Of a DNA stretch of 64,000 nucleotides, positions 27,526 to 35,984 are shown piece by piece. Every line of letters begins with the position of its first letter. Position 1 is the first letter of the stretch. This DNA comes from Bacteroidota bacterium. GTDB taxonomy: Bacteria; Bacteroidota; Bacteroidia; Chitinophagales; Chitinophagaceae. Below the pieces are notes generated by a model. That model was not told the origin of the DNA and did not search any database. It saw nothing but the letters and a program-made list of their open reading frames with translations. A program made the translations under genes and the position numbers. The DNA lies in NCBI GenBank assembly GCA_018267545.1, contig JAFDYG010000444.1:1-64000 (forward strand), in the 5' to 3' direction.

Positions 27526-28308
27526 ATGAAAGCACTTGCGTCATTAATTACACTGACTCTGCTCACAGTAGCCGCCTACTCACAAAACACCATCAACAAC
27601 TATAAATACGTACTCATGCCCGAACGCTTCGACTTCTCGAAGATGGACAACCAATACGGACTAAACACCACGGCGAAATCCCTCCTCGAACAAAAAGGCT
27701 TCACCGTCGTCTGGGTCAACGGCGAGCTCCCCCCGGCCGTAGCCTCCAACAAATGCAACGCCCTCCGCGCCGAAATGACCCAGCACAACACCATCTTCAC
27801 CACCGGCCTCACCCTCCTCCTCAAAGACTGCCAGGGTAACGTCGTCTTCAAAAGCAAAGAAGGCAAAAGCCGCGAAAAAGAATTCGAAACCGCCTACGCC
27901 GAAGCCCTCCGAAACTCCTTCGCCTCCCTCAACGAAACGCCCTACAAATACGACAGCTCAGCCGTCCAGCAAACCGCAATCCCCCTGGTCGCAACCCAAC
28001 AAGTCCCCGCCCAGCAAACCCCCGCCGCCCAAACCGGCACCACCCCCGCAGCCACCACCACACCCCCTGTCACCCCCGCAGCCGAAACCAAAATCACCGG
28101 CACCCTCTACGCCCAGCCCCTCCCAAACGGCTACCAGCTCATCGACACCACTCCCAAAAAAGTCCTCACCCTCCTCAAAACCTCCGTCGATGACTACTAC
28201 ATCGCCGACGCATCCAACGGCATTGTCTTCAAAAAGAACAACGAGTGGTTCTTCGAATACTACAAAGACGGCAAGCTCGTCTCTCAAAAACTTGAAATAA
28301 AATTCTAA
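27526..28308 (+). CDS. Conserved-looking secreted hypothetical protein
   Basis: The 260-residue protein has a clear signal peptide (MKALASLITLTLLTVAAYSQ). Residues 25-150 (NNYKYVLMPERFDFSKMDNQ ... NKCNALRAEMTQHNTIFTTG) resemble an uncharacterised Bacteroidota family, with a helix-rich region that could bind membrane or wall. A Gln/Pro/Ala/Thr-rich linker (about 155-185) leads to a small C-terminal beta-rich domain (ITGTLYAQPLPNGYQLIDTT). The gene converges with the next, the stop codons overlapping by 4 nt. No function is assigned. Confidence 0.75.
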   Translation: MKALASLITLTLLTVAAYSQNTINNYKYVLMPERFDFSKMDNQYGLNTTAKSLLEQKGFTVVWVNGELPPAVASNKCNALRAEMTQHNTIFTTGLTLLLKDCQGNVVFKSKEGKSREKEFETAYAEALRNSFASLNETPYKYDSSAVQQTAIPLVATQQVPAQQTPAAQTGTTPAATTTPPVTPAAETKITGTLYAQPLPNGYQLIDTTPKKVLTLLKTSVDDYYIADASNGIVFKKNNEWFFEYYKDGKLVSQKLEIKF

Positions 28309-29348
28309 TTACCCAACAGCACAATAATCCGCCTCAACAACCCCTCAAAACTATCCACCCTCCGCTCATGAATAAAATCGGCATAAATCACCTCCGAAAC
28401 CATCTTCACATGCACAAACCCATTCCTCTCCTCCACCTCTAACAATTTCCGATAAGCCTCCGGCGACCGAAACTCCTTATGCAGCGCCAGCGACACCGCC
28501 CTCGGTATCAGCTCATTAAAATAATGCCCCCAATCATTGATATTCTGCCGCCTGAGCTGAGCCGAAGAAGGCATCAACCCAGACAACGAATCGATAGAAA
28601 CCCCCATCTTCCCCAGAATCGAATCCGTAAAAGCATGCGTGCCCTCATGCCAGGCAAAATTATATAGATCAGCCCCGAACACCATCCGCCCCTGCCTATC
28701 CGTATCCCCCATATACCCCAGCTCATAAATAAAATGATCACGGTACCGCATATTCACATTCCGCGGCATAATCGTATGCGCCCCCCAGTCATTCAACGGG
28801 TCCATACAAACCATCCAGTGATGGTCCCTTCGCGTATTGATCAGACTATCGAAAACCCGGATAGGCCCATCGATACTATCCCGAAGCGACCCCGCCCACT
28901 GCGAAAACATCCCAAGATGAGCCCGGTAAAAATCATGAAAACGAGTGTCCCGATAAAATTGCATACACTGCCGCAAATAACCCTCCAGCACCGCCCGCCC
29001 CATATACTTGAACCACGAACAGCTATCCGGCAGCGGCCGCATCTTGATCTCCGGAAAATCGTAAAACACAAGCCCGCACTCCACCAAATCCGTATACACC
29101 CGGTAATTGAAATTGAACATCGTCATCACCGCCGGATGAATCCTATAACGACCAAAATACCTCCGTACCTCATCCCGGTACACCGAAGGCGTATTATTAT
29201 CGAGGTGCCCGCCCAAATACTGCACCACGCTCAATAGCTCGATACCCTCATTGACCGTAATCGTCAGGTTGGAATTGACCGGCGGCTGCGAACGCACCGA
29301 ACCCGCAAAAAACAACAGAAAAGAAACCCAAAGACATTTCATACACAA
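28305..29348 (-). CDS. DUF4932-like secreted putative zinc metalloprotease
   Basis: The 347-residue protein has a signal peptide (about 1-20, ending AGSVRSQ) and a gluzincin-type HExxH at H234-E235-G-T-H238 (FAWHEGTHAFTD). The latter is followed by the helix-rich segment INDWGHYFNELIPRAVSLAL, which offers a candidate downstream Glu ligand (NELIPR). The N-terminal LTITVNEGIELLSVVQYLGG matches the DUF4932 group of Bacteroidota. The predicted action is extracytoplasmic peptide hydrolysis; the substrate is unknown. It is convergent with the preceding gene, with the 3' ends overlapping. Confidence 0.75.
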   Translation of the reverse strand: MCMKCLWVSFLLFFAGSVRSQPPVNSNLTITVNEGIELLSVVQYLGGHLDNNTPSVYRDEVRRYFGRYRIHPAVMTMFNFNYRVYTDLVECGLVFYDFPEIKMRPLPDSCSWFKYMGRAVLEGYLRQCMQFYRDTRFHDFYRAHLGMFSQWAGSLRDSIDGPIRVFDSLINTRRDHHWMVCMDPLNDWGAHTIMPRNVNMRYRDHFIYELGYMGDTDRQGRMVFGADLYNFAWHEGTHAFTDSILGKMGVSIDSLSGLMPSSAQLRRQNINDWGHYFNELIPRAVSLALHKEFRSPEAYRKLLEVEERNGFVHVKMVSEVIYADFIHERRVDSFEGLLRRIIVLLGN

Positions 29349-29460
29349 ATCTTGATTTCTTTCCCCACCCTCCCCACCACCGATTGACGAATCGACAAAT
29401 TTCAGTTACAAACCCGGCAACAGGGTAGGGGACCTTTCCAGCTACTATCGTATTTTAGGC

Positions 29461-29516
29461 CCACGAACAAAAACCCACGAACAAAAACCCATGAACAAAA
29501 ACCCATGAACAAAAAA
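29461..29516 (+). repeat. Four tandem 14-bp units spanning a start codon
   Basis: CCACGAACAAAAAC (29461), the same again (29475), CCATGAACAAAAAC (29489) and CCATGAACAAAAAA (29503) run head to tail. The third unit carries an ATG (29491) whose frame reads MNKNP and stops at a TGA (29506-29508) that overlaps the real histidine-kinase ATG at 29505. The fourth unit supplies that real start. Confidence 0.9.
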
Positions 29517-30554
29517 TGGCTCTACCCCTTGCTGCACCTGCTCGCCTGGACCCTCCTGGCCATCAGCGCAACAAGGGACTTCATGGACGGCTACGCCGCC
29601 CGCCCCTACGATACCGCCTGGGTAAATGCCCTGGGATGGCCCCCCGTCATAGCCGCCCTCTGCCGCGTGCTCATCTATCAGGCCGTATCGATGGTAGCTT
29701 TCTACACCGCCTACGCATGGCTGGCTCCCGCCATCTTCCCCAAAAAGCGATATGGCCTTGCATGCATATCCGTTATCGGCATATGCACAGCCATGGTAGC
29801 CACCCGATATATCATGGAATTTTGGATAGCCCGCCCCCTCCTGCATTTTGATAACTATTTCGGCCGGCCCGTCAACCCCTGGTGGTACATAACCAACTGC
29901 ATCGGCTACTCCTACAACTATTGCCTCTTCGGCCTCCTGCTTAGCTTCCTAATCCATTCCGGCCGCGTACAGCAGGAAAAAGCAGCCGCCGAGCTGGCCT
30001 TTCTCCGCTCGCAGATAAACCCCCACTTTCTGTTTAATACCATCAACGATATCTATTCACTGGTTTACCAGCAGCGAAAAGAAGCCCCAGAAGCAATCCT
30101 CAAGCTCTCCGGCATCCTCCGGTATACACTCTACGAGGAAAACAGAGACAGTGTAAGCCTGGAAAAGGAACTGGCCTACCTGCAAGACTACCTGGACCTG
30201 CAGCGAATCGGAGCCGGAGAAGCAAGCCACATCGACTTTCGCATCCAGGGCGACGCCACCTCACTAAACATCGCACCCCTGCTGCTCATTCCCTTCGCAG
30301 AGAATATCATAAAGCACGGCGTCATCGACGATCCCCGCCAACCGGCTACCCTGCACATAAAAATTGAAGAACGAAATTTAAACATCGTTGCCGAAAACCA
30401 CGTAAAGGAACGCCAAAAAGACCCTTCCGGCGGAATAGGCCTACATAACGTACGCCGCCGGCTCGAGCTCCTATACCCCGCACAGCACCGTTTCAAAGTC
30501 GAAGACCGAAAAACCCAATTTCGTTGCGAGCTAAACCTGACCTTAAAAACCTAA
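29505..30554 (+). CDS. LytS/YehU-type sensor histidine kinase
   Basis: The 349-residue protein has four predicted N-terminal helices (about 8-25, 43-75, 85-108, 132-152) and a short linker. A His_kinase (PF06580) domain follows with the phospho-acceptor His174 in SQINPHFLFNTINDIYSLVY, then an HATPase with N-box LLIPFAENIIKHGVIDD and GGIGLHNVRRRLELLY. The response regulator starts 4 nt after its stop, making a LytTR two-component pair. The signal sensed is unknown. The start lies inside a tandem repeat and overlaps a 5-codon minileader, which may affect translation. Confidence 0.93.
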   Translation: MNKKWLYPLLHLLAWTLLAISATRDFMDGYAARPYDTAWVNALGWPPVIAALCRVLIYQAVSMVAFYTAYAWLAPAIFPKKRYGLACISVIGICTAMVATRYIMEFWIARPLLHFDNYFGRPVNPWWYITNCIGYSYNYCLFGLLLSFLIHSGRVQQEKAAAELAFLRSQINPHFLFNTINDIYSLVYQQRKEAPEAILKLSGILRYTLYEENRDSVSLEKELAYLQDYLDLQRIGAGEASHIDFRIQGDATSLNIAPLLLIPFAENIIKHGVIDDPRQPATLHIKIEERNLNIVAENHVKERQKDPSGGIGLHNVRRRLELLYPAQHRFKVEDRKTQFRCELNLTLKT

Positions 30555-30558
30555 AGCC

Positions 30559-31239
30559 ATGATCCGCTGCATTATAATAGACGATAAACCGCTGGCCATC
30601 GACGTGCTCGCCGCCTACACGACTAAAGTGCCCTGGCTAAACCTCGTCTTCAGCACCCGCAATCCCCTCGAAGCGCTCGAATACCTGCGCGGCAACCCCG
30701 TCGACCTAATATTCCTCGATATCCAGATGCCCGAGCTCAACGGCCTCCAGCTCATCAAAACCGGCAGTATCAAAATCCCGGTAATCCTCACCACGGCCTA
30801 TTCCGAATACGCCCTCGACGGCTATGCCCTCGACGTAGTCGACTATCTATTAAAACCTATACCCTTTGAACGATTTTACCAGGCGGTTGAAAAAGCAAGA
30901 AACCGCACAGACACCCCCCAGGAGCCCTCCCCCCACTCCCTTTTCGTAAAAACCTCGCACAAAATCCAGCGCGTCTCCTTCAACGAAATCTTATATATCG
31001 AAGCCCGCCAAAACTACATCTCTATCGAAACCACCACCGGCCGCATCATGAGCCTCCAAAATATCAAAGGCCTCGAAGAAAAGCTGCCCGCAGCACTATT
31101 TATCCGCGTACACAAATCATACATCGTCGCCCTCGACAAAATCAACACAATCGAGAAAAGCCGAATCTTTATCGGCGATAACGTCATCCCCATCGGCGAA
31201 AGCTACCGCGAGCATTTCTTCCGCCGCCTCGACTCCTAA
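30559..31239 (+). CDS. LytTR-family response regulator
   Basis: The 226-residue protein has a receiver domain (1-120) with Asp54 in DLIFLDIQMPELNGLQLI and an acidic pair at DD8-9. A LytTR DNA-binding domain follows (about 125-226; KTSHKIQRVSFNEILYIEAR ... LFIRVHKSYIVALDKI). It is the partner of the kinase immediately upstream. LytTR proteins bind direct repeats upstream of few targets; none is identified with confidence here. Confidence 0.95.
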   Translation: MIRCIIIDDKPLAIDVLAAYTTKVPWLNLVFSTRNPLEALEYLRGNPVDLIFLDIQMPELNGLQLIKTGSIKIPVILTTAYSEYALDGYALDVVDYLLKPIPFERFYQAVEKARNRTDTPQEPSPHSLFVKTSHKIQRVSFNEILYIEARQNYISIETTTGRIMSLQNIKGLEEKLPAALFIRVHKSYIVALDKINTIEKSRIFIGDNVIPIGESYREHFFRRLDS

Positions 31240-31335
31240 CCCCCCCAAAAAAAACACATCCCCCCCCGAGCCGCATCCCCCGCCGCGAGCCCCTTCCAGG
31301 GCACACCATTTGCATCCCTACCCAAAAGCACCTCC

Positions 31336-31632
31336 ATGAAAAAATCAGCCATCTTCCTCCTTCTCGCCTCCTTTCTCTCCTTCCACGCTTTCTCCCAAAA
31401 AGACAGCACCAAAAGAGGCAAGGTCGGCCAGGCCATCAACAAAGCCGGCAATACCACCGCAAAGGCAGCCGTCAGCGCAACCTCCGCAATAAAGGACAAA
31501 AAGTACAAAACCAAAGAAGGACCCGACGGCCAAACCATCTACATCGACAAAAATTCCCATTACTACTACGTCGATGGCCGCGGCGCAAAAACCTACGTCA
31601 AAAAGTCCCAGCTCCGCGACAAACAAAAATAA
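31336..31632 (+). CDS. Small secreted basic hypothetical protein
   Basis: The 98-residue protein has a signal peptide (LLLASFLSFHAFSQ, about 1-21) and an Ala/Thr/Lys-rich helix (KVGQAINKAGNTTAKAAVSA). It ends in a short module GPDGQTIYIDKNSHYYYVDG ... KTYVKKSQLRDKQK with a PBCV-like repeat of aromatic and Lys residues. It is not recognised beyond its Bacteroidota look. It lies 96 bp after the LytTR regulator and stops directly against the convergent gene. Confidence 0.6.
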   Translation: MKKSAIFLLLASFLSFHAFSQKDSTKRGKVGQAINKAGNTTAKAAVSATSAIKDKKYKTKEGPDGQTIYIDKNSHYYYVDGRGAKTYVKKSQLRDKQK

Positions 31633-32004
31633 TCACCCAAAGATCCCCGGCACATCCTCCACATTATAATAAACCGGCAAACCCAGCTCCTTAGCCAATC
31701 TCACATCCTCATCCGCACCCTTCGAAGCCCCTTCCAGCCGTACAACCGCGTCGCACTTCGTGATCAGCCGCGCCGCCACCGGATACAGAATCTCTTCAGA
31801 AACCGAATCCCCCACATTCATGGAACCCGCTACTTCCATCAGCGGCAGGGCAACCCATTCCCCAATCACAGGAATATGACCGGCCCGGAAGATCGGCAGC
31901 GCCGCCGTTTCCAGCTTCCGCAAATTCACGCTCATCAGAAAAGGATCGTCATTGGTGCCCGACCGGTACGGCCCGGCGATCAAAATCATCATCGGCTTTT
32001 TCAT
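31633..32004 (-). CDS. DUF4406-like / nucleoside 2-deoxyribosyltransferase-fold protein
   Basis: The 123-residue single domain has the fold hallmarks of the nucleoside deoxyribosyltransferase-like group. The N-terminal strand is MMILIAGPYRSG, the middle is FRAGHIPVIGEWVALPLM, and the C-terminal motif is CDAVVRLEGASKGADEDVRL followed by AKELGLPVY. The Glu/Asp pattern in the second motif is the usual ligand site. The gene is divergent from a DeoR-type regulator with only 62 bp between, so control by that regulator is plausible. The substrate is not known; enzymes of this fold cleave N-glycosidic bonds. Confidence 0.65.
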   Translation of the reverse strand: MKKPMMILIAGPYRSGTNDDPFLMSVNLRKLETAALPIFRAGHIPVIGEWVALPLMEVAGSMNVGDSVSEEILYPVAARLITKCDAVVRLEGASKGADEDVRLAKELGLPVYYNVEDVPGIFG

Positions 32005-32066
32005 CTCGATTAAAATGTTTGTTTTTGGTTAAAAATGTTTAAATTTGTTCGAAGATACAAACAAAA
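32005..32066. promoter_or_regulatory. Divergent control region with AAAATGTTT direct repeats
   Basis: AAAATGTTT occurs at 32012-32020 and again at 32032-32040, exactly 20 bp (two helical turns) apart, within very AT-rich DNA. The divergent start codons of the DUF4406-like and DeoR genes flank it. The layout suits binding sites for the DeoR-type protein repressing both directions, but this is inferred from position only. Confidence 0.4.
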
Positions 32067-32813
32067 ATGACATCTCAAAAACGCCAGCAAAAAATAATCG
32101 AGCTCCTGGACCGCAACGAAGAGATAGACGTAGCCACCCTCGCGGAACAATTATCCACCTCCGACATGACCATCCGCCGCGACTTGAATCGCATGGCATC
32201 CGAAGGTCTCATCATCCGCACCCACGGCGGAGCCATGAAAACCGGCCTCCTCGTAAACAAAACCGCATTCGAAAACAAAGTAGCCGTCAACCTGGATGCA
32301 AAAGACGCCATCTGCCGCCTCGCCGCCCAGGAGATAAAGGACGGAGACATCATTTTTATGGACTGCGGCAGCACCGTTTTTAGGCTCTGCAACTTTATCC
32401 GCAACAAGAATATAAAGGTTATCACCAACTCCCTGCCCGTCGTCGCTCAGCTCATCAACAGCGCCGCCTCCGTCAATCTCATCGGTGGAGAGGTAGACCG
32501 CGACCGCCAGGCCATCCACGGCGCCATGGCCGAACAGCACATCGCCCACTACACCGCAACGAAAGCCTTTCTGGGCGTAGACGGCATCTCCCCCGACGGC
32601 CTCTTCGCCAACACCGAAAAAGAAGCTTCCATCACCCGCGCCTTCGCCGCCCGCTCCAAAAAGAATTACCTCCTCTGTGATTCGACCAAAATCAACAAAG
32701 AAGCCTATCTAAAATTCGCCGGCCTCTCCCTCTTCCATACCCTCATCACCGACAAGGAAACCCCATCACTGCCCCCCATCCGTAAAAAAGGTCTAAAAAT
32801 TATCCTTCCCTAA
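32067..32813 (+). CDS. DeoR/GlpR-family transcriptional regulator
   Basis: The 248-residue protein has an N-terminal winged HTH (MTSQKRQQKIIELLDRNEEI, ...LSTSDMTIRRDLNRMASEGL) with the DeoR signature IRTHGGAM. The C-terminal DeoRC sugar-phosphate sensor (about 75-235) includes IFMDCGSTVFRL, KVITNSLPVVAQL and FLGVDGISPDGLFANTEKEA. The effector is usually a phosphorylated sugar. It is divergent from the DUF4406-like gene with repeated motifs between, so autoregulation is likely. Confidence 0.92.
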   Translation: MTSQKRQQKIIELLDRNEEIDVATLAEQLSTSDMTIRRDLNRMASEGLIIRTHGGAMKTGLLVNKTAFENKVAVNLDAKDAICRLAAQEIKDGDIIFMDCGSTVFRLCNFIRNKNIKVITNSLPVVAQLINSAASVNLIGGEVDRDRQAIHGAMAEQHIAHYTATKAFLGVDGISPDGLFANTEKEASITRAFAARSKKNYLLCDSTKINKEAYLKFAGLSLFHTLITDKETPSLPPIRKKGLKIILP

Positions 32814-32943
32814 AGCCGCCCCAAACCGGTAAATAATCCCCTTCCTACCTCCAAATCTGGTATGAGAATGCCTCAAGCCTGCCAATCGGCCAGTATGTAA
32901 ATACAAATCTTTCCTTTTAAATTTTAAAAACTATCCTTTAAAT

Positions 32944-34212
32944 TTGCAAGAAATAGAATTTGAAGTATCTGGACCGCCATTTACTCCTCGTATAAAAGAA
33001 GCACTTAAGTTTAGTCCCATTGTTTTCTTAAATGGCGCCCGGCAAACAGGAAAAAGTACCCTGGTACAAGCTATCGCTACATCTCCCGGCAACGAGCCGG
33101 CGCCATATGTTACACTCGACCGACCAGTTTTGCTTGCATCAGCCTCGTCAGCACCTGAGGCCTTTCTGACCAGTTATAAAGGTCGCCCGGTAATCATCGA
33201 TGAGGTTCAGCTGGCTCCTGAGCTTTTTAGAGCTTTAAAAATCGTAATAGACGAAGAAAGAACCAAGGAGGGTGGGTCAGCAAGCGGTAAGTATCTATTA
33301 ACAGGTTCCGCAAACATCCTCGCATTACCAAAACTGGCAGATCCTTTGGTTGGCCGAATGGCGATTCTTACGTTATATCCATTTACCACGGCGGAAGCGA
33401 CCTATAATACCCCCGGTGGGCTCGAACGTCTATTGCGATTGGATTTCAATAATATTAATGACCGCGGTATCTCTCTGTTGAATGCCATTAAGAAAGGCAC
33501 ATTTCCGGAGATTGTCGAAGCCAGCATAGCCGACCGGCGTATATGGTTCGATGGCTACATTACTTCGATCCTGCAAAGAGATGTCCGTCAGATCTCCGAG
33601 CTCGAGAAGATATCCTTACTGCCTCACCTGCTGAGCGTATTGGCGACTCGTACCGGTGGCCTGATGAACGATTCCGATATAGCGAGAGAAGTTGGACTCA
33701 ATGCCGTAACTGGAAAATCGTATCGGCAAATCCTGAAATTGATGTTCCTGACTCTTGACGTTAAACCCTGGCATAGAAATGTGGGAAAACGGTTAGTCAA
33801 AGCCGCAAAAGGATACCTGGTTGACACCAATCTCATTTGTCATCTGCTCGATTATGATATTGACGAGATTGCCTTAACAAAACCAGGGCTTTTTGGAAAC
33901 TTAGTGGAGAATTTCGTAGCCACAGAGCTTTTAAAGCAATTGAGCAATAGCGACATAAAGGCTGAGCTATATCACTTTCGCACAAGTGATGGGAAAGAGG
34001 TAGATTTTGTCTTGGAAAGGCCCGACGGTTCTGTTTTAGCCATCGAGGTGAAAAAGGCAGAAACAGTTGATATGGACGACTTTAAAGGCATCAAAGTATT
34101 CCAGGAGCTGGCAGGAAAGGATTTTATCGGTGGCGTTGTACTTTATTCGGGAAAAGATGTCGCGCCATTCGGTAACAACCTGTGGGCCGTGCCATTTTCT
34201 GTGCTTTGGTAA
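32944..34212 (+). CDS. AAA-family ATPase with DUF4143 C-terminal domain
   Basis: The 422-residue protein has Walker A GARQTGKSTLVQ at about residue 31, Walker B RPVIIDEVQLAPELFRALK and sensor-like KYLLTGSANILALPKLADPL. The C-terminal DUF4143 ends with a PD-(D/E)xK-like DGKEVDFVLERPDGSVLAIE (nuclease-like Asp/Glu-x-Lys). The start is uncertain: TTG at 32944 is the only usable codon between the upstream stop at 32863 and the Walker A. Base composition and codon use are clearly more AT-rich than in all neighbours, which suggests recent acquisition. Members of this family are mobile and poorly understood; some behave as toxin- or defence-linked ATPases. Confidence 0.85.
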   Translation: MQEIEFEVSGPPFTPRIKEALKFSPIVFLNGARQTGKSTLVQAIATSPGNEPAPYVTLDRPVLLASASSAPEAFLTSYKGRPVIIDEVQLAPELFRALKIVIDEERTKEGGSASGKYLLTGSANILALPKLADPLVGRMAILTLYPFTTAEATYNTPGGLERLLRLDFNNINDRGISLLNAIKKGTFPEIVEASIADRRIWFDGYITSILQRDVRQISELEKISLLPHLLSVLATRTGGLMNDSDIAREVGLNAVTGKSYRQILKLMFLTLDVKPWHRNVGKRLVKAAKGYLVDTNLICHLLDYDIDEIALTKPGLFGNLVENFVATELLKQLSNSDIKAELYHFRTSDGKEVDFVLERPDGSVLAIEVKKAETVDMDDFKGIKVFQELAGKDFIGGVVLYSGKDVAPFGNNLWAVPFSVLW

Positions 34213-34312
34213 CATCGACCCCCAAAATCCGCTAATCCCCCACTCCCCAAAACGAATTGACCGCTAATCCCAATATCTTTCAACATATAGGGTATTAAGT
34301 TATCCTTGTAGT

Positions 34313-35944
34313 ATGACCAAAAAACTACTGCTTGTGCTGGGCTGCCTGACAGCCCTTATCGCCATTGCACAACCCGCCGCACCACAAACACCCGCAGCAC
34401 AACCCTCCGCCGCGCAGCCGCCCGCCGCCCAACCCGCCGGCAAACAAATCCCCGTCGTCGAAGCGACCATCTCCACCGTCCACGACGCCATAAAAAAGAA
34501 CACCTGCACCTGCGAATCCCTGGTCAAAGAATACCTGAAGCGCATCGAAGCCTACGACCAGTCCACCGGCATGAACTCCATCATCCTCACCAACCCCGAC
34601 GCCCTCAACACCGCCAGGCAGCTCGACAACGAATACGCCCGCACCCGAAAGCTACGCCCCCTGCACTGCGTCCCCGTCATCGTCAAGGATAATTACAATA
34701 CGATAGGCATGCAAACCACCGCCGGCTCTCTGGCCATGAAAGGAACCGTCCCCACCACAGACGCCACCATGGTTCGCAAGCTGAAAGATGCCGGCGCCAT
34801 CCTCCTGGCCAAATCCAACATGGCCGAATGGGCCTTCAGCCCCATGGTCACCATCAGCTCCATCGCCGGCGAAACCCGCAACCCCTACAACCTCGACCAT
34901 ACCACCGCCGGCTCCAGCGGAGGCACCGCCGCCGCCGTAGCCGCCAGCCTGGGCCTCGTCGGCGTAGGCACCGACACCGGCAACTCCATCCGCGGCCCCT
35001 CCTCGCACAATGCCCTGGTAGGCTTCCGCACGACGATCGGCCTAATCAGCAGGGCCGGCATCGCCCCCCTCTATCTCCGCAACGACGTCGGCGGCCCCAT
35101 GACCCGCACCGTAGAAGATGCCGCAAAAATGCTCGACGTACTCGCCGGATACGACCCCGAAGACCCCATCACACGATACAGCAACAAAAAAATCCCCCAT
35201 AGCTATACTTCCTTCCTCCAACGCGACGGACTCCGCGGCGCCCGCATCGGAATATTCCGTACGTTGAGCGAACGCGACCCCGACCCCCAAGTCCACGCCC
35301 TCTTCGAACAAGCCATCCGCGACCTCCGGGCAAAAGGCGCCATCATCGTCGACTCTATAAAAGTCGACGACTTCGATTCCCTCAGCGCCAACCAATGGTG
35401 CCCCACCTTCCAGCAGGACATCAACGGCTGGCTGTCTGCCCTGGGCAGCGCTTCCCCCATGAAAAATCTGCAAGAGATAGTAGCCTCCGGGAAATTTGCT
35501 CCCTATATCGAACGTAATCTGCAATTCCAGCTGACGAAAGGCGTGACGACCGATACCCTCGACCATCACTGCGACGACGCCTGGACCGACCCGCGCCGCA
35601 TCGCCTATCGCAAAGCCGTCACCGACGCCATGGACAGAAATAACGTCGTAGCGATCATATATCCCACCTGGAACCATCCCCCCGCCCACATCGGCGACTT
35701 CAAAGGATACAAAGGCGATAACAGCCAGGTCGTCTCACCCGCAACCGGCCTCCCCGCCTTTACCGTACCCATGGGCTATACCTACGACAACCTGCCCGCC
35801 GGTCTCCAGTTCCTCGGCCGCGCCTTCGACGAACCAACCCTGGTCCGCCTGACCTACGCCTATGAACAAGCAACACACCACCGCCACCCACCGGCCCAAT
35901 TCCCCGAACTGGCCGGCTCGCCCACCGCGGGGCTTACACACTAA
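34313..35944 (+). CDS. Secreted amidase (amidase signature family)
   Basis: The 543-residue protein has a signal peptide (about 1-20, CLTALIAIAQ) and a Pro/Ala/Gln linker (21-44). The amidase domain carries the Ser-cisSer-Lys triad: Lys125 in CVPVIVKDNYN, the GSSGG serines 201-202 and nucleophile Ser225 in GVGTDTGNSIRGPSSHN. The usual GGS before the nucleophile is GNS here. It lacks any GatB/GatC neighbours and is exported, so it is a peptide or small-molecule amidase rather than GatA. It is followed by a Tricorn-like protease 40 nt downstream, possibly co-transcribed. Confidence 0.9.
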   Translation: MTKKLLLVLGCLTALIAIAQPAAPQTPAAQPSAAQPPAAQPAGKQIPVVEATISTVHDAIKKNTCTCESLVKEYLKRIEAYDQSTGMNSIILTNPDALNTARQLDNEYARTRKLRPLHCVPVIVKDNYNTIGMQTTAGSLAMKGTVPTTDATMVRKLKDAGAILLAKSNMAEWAFSPMVTISSIAGETRNPYNLDHTTAGSSGGTAAAVAASLGLVGVGTDTGNSIRGPSSHNALVGFRTTIGLISRAGIAPLYLRNDVGGPMTRTVEDAAKMLDVLAGYDPEDPITRYSNKKIPHSYTSFLQRDGLRGARIGIFRTLSERDPDPQVHALFEQAIRDLRAKGAIIVDSIKVDDFDSLSANQWCPTFQQDINGWLSALGSASPMKNLQEIVASGKFAPYIERNLQFQLTKGVTTDTLDHHCDDAWTDPRRIAYRKAVTDAMDRNNVVAIIYPTWNHPPAHIGDFKGYKGDNSQVVSPATGLPAFTVPMGYTYDNLPAGLQFLGRAFDEPTLVRLTYAYEQATHHRHPPAQFPELAGSPTAGLTH

Positions 35945-35984
35945 CCATCTCCATCCACTAATATCCACCGCAAAAAAAATACAC

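Noticed and set aside
34313..35944. GatA (Glu-tRNA amidotransferase subunit A)
   Set aside because: It has a signal peptide and Pro/Ala linker and no GatB or GatC neighbours, so it is a secreted amidase.
35862..35984. Extended N-terminus of the Tricorn-like protease
   Set aside because: The extra 41 residues overlap the amidase gene, are Pro/His/Arg-rich and precede a clear signal peptide starting at 35985.
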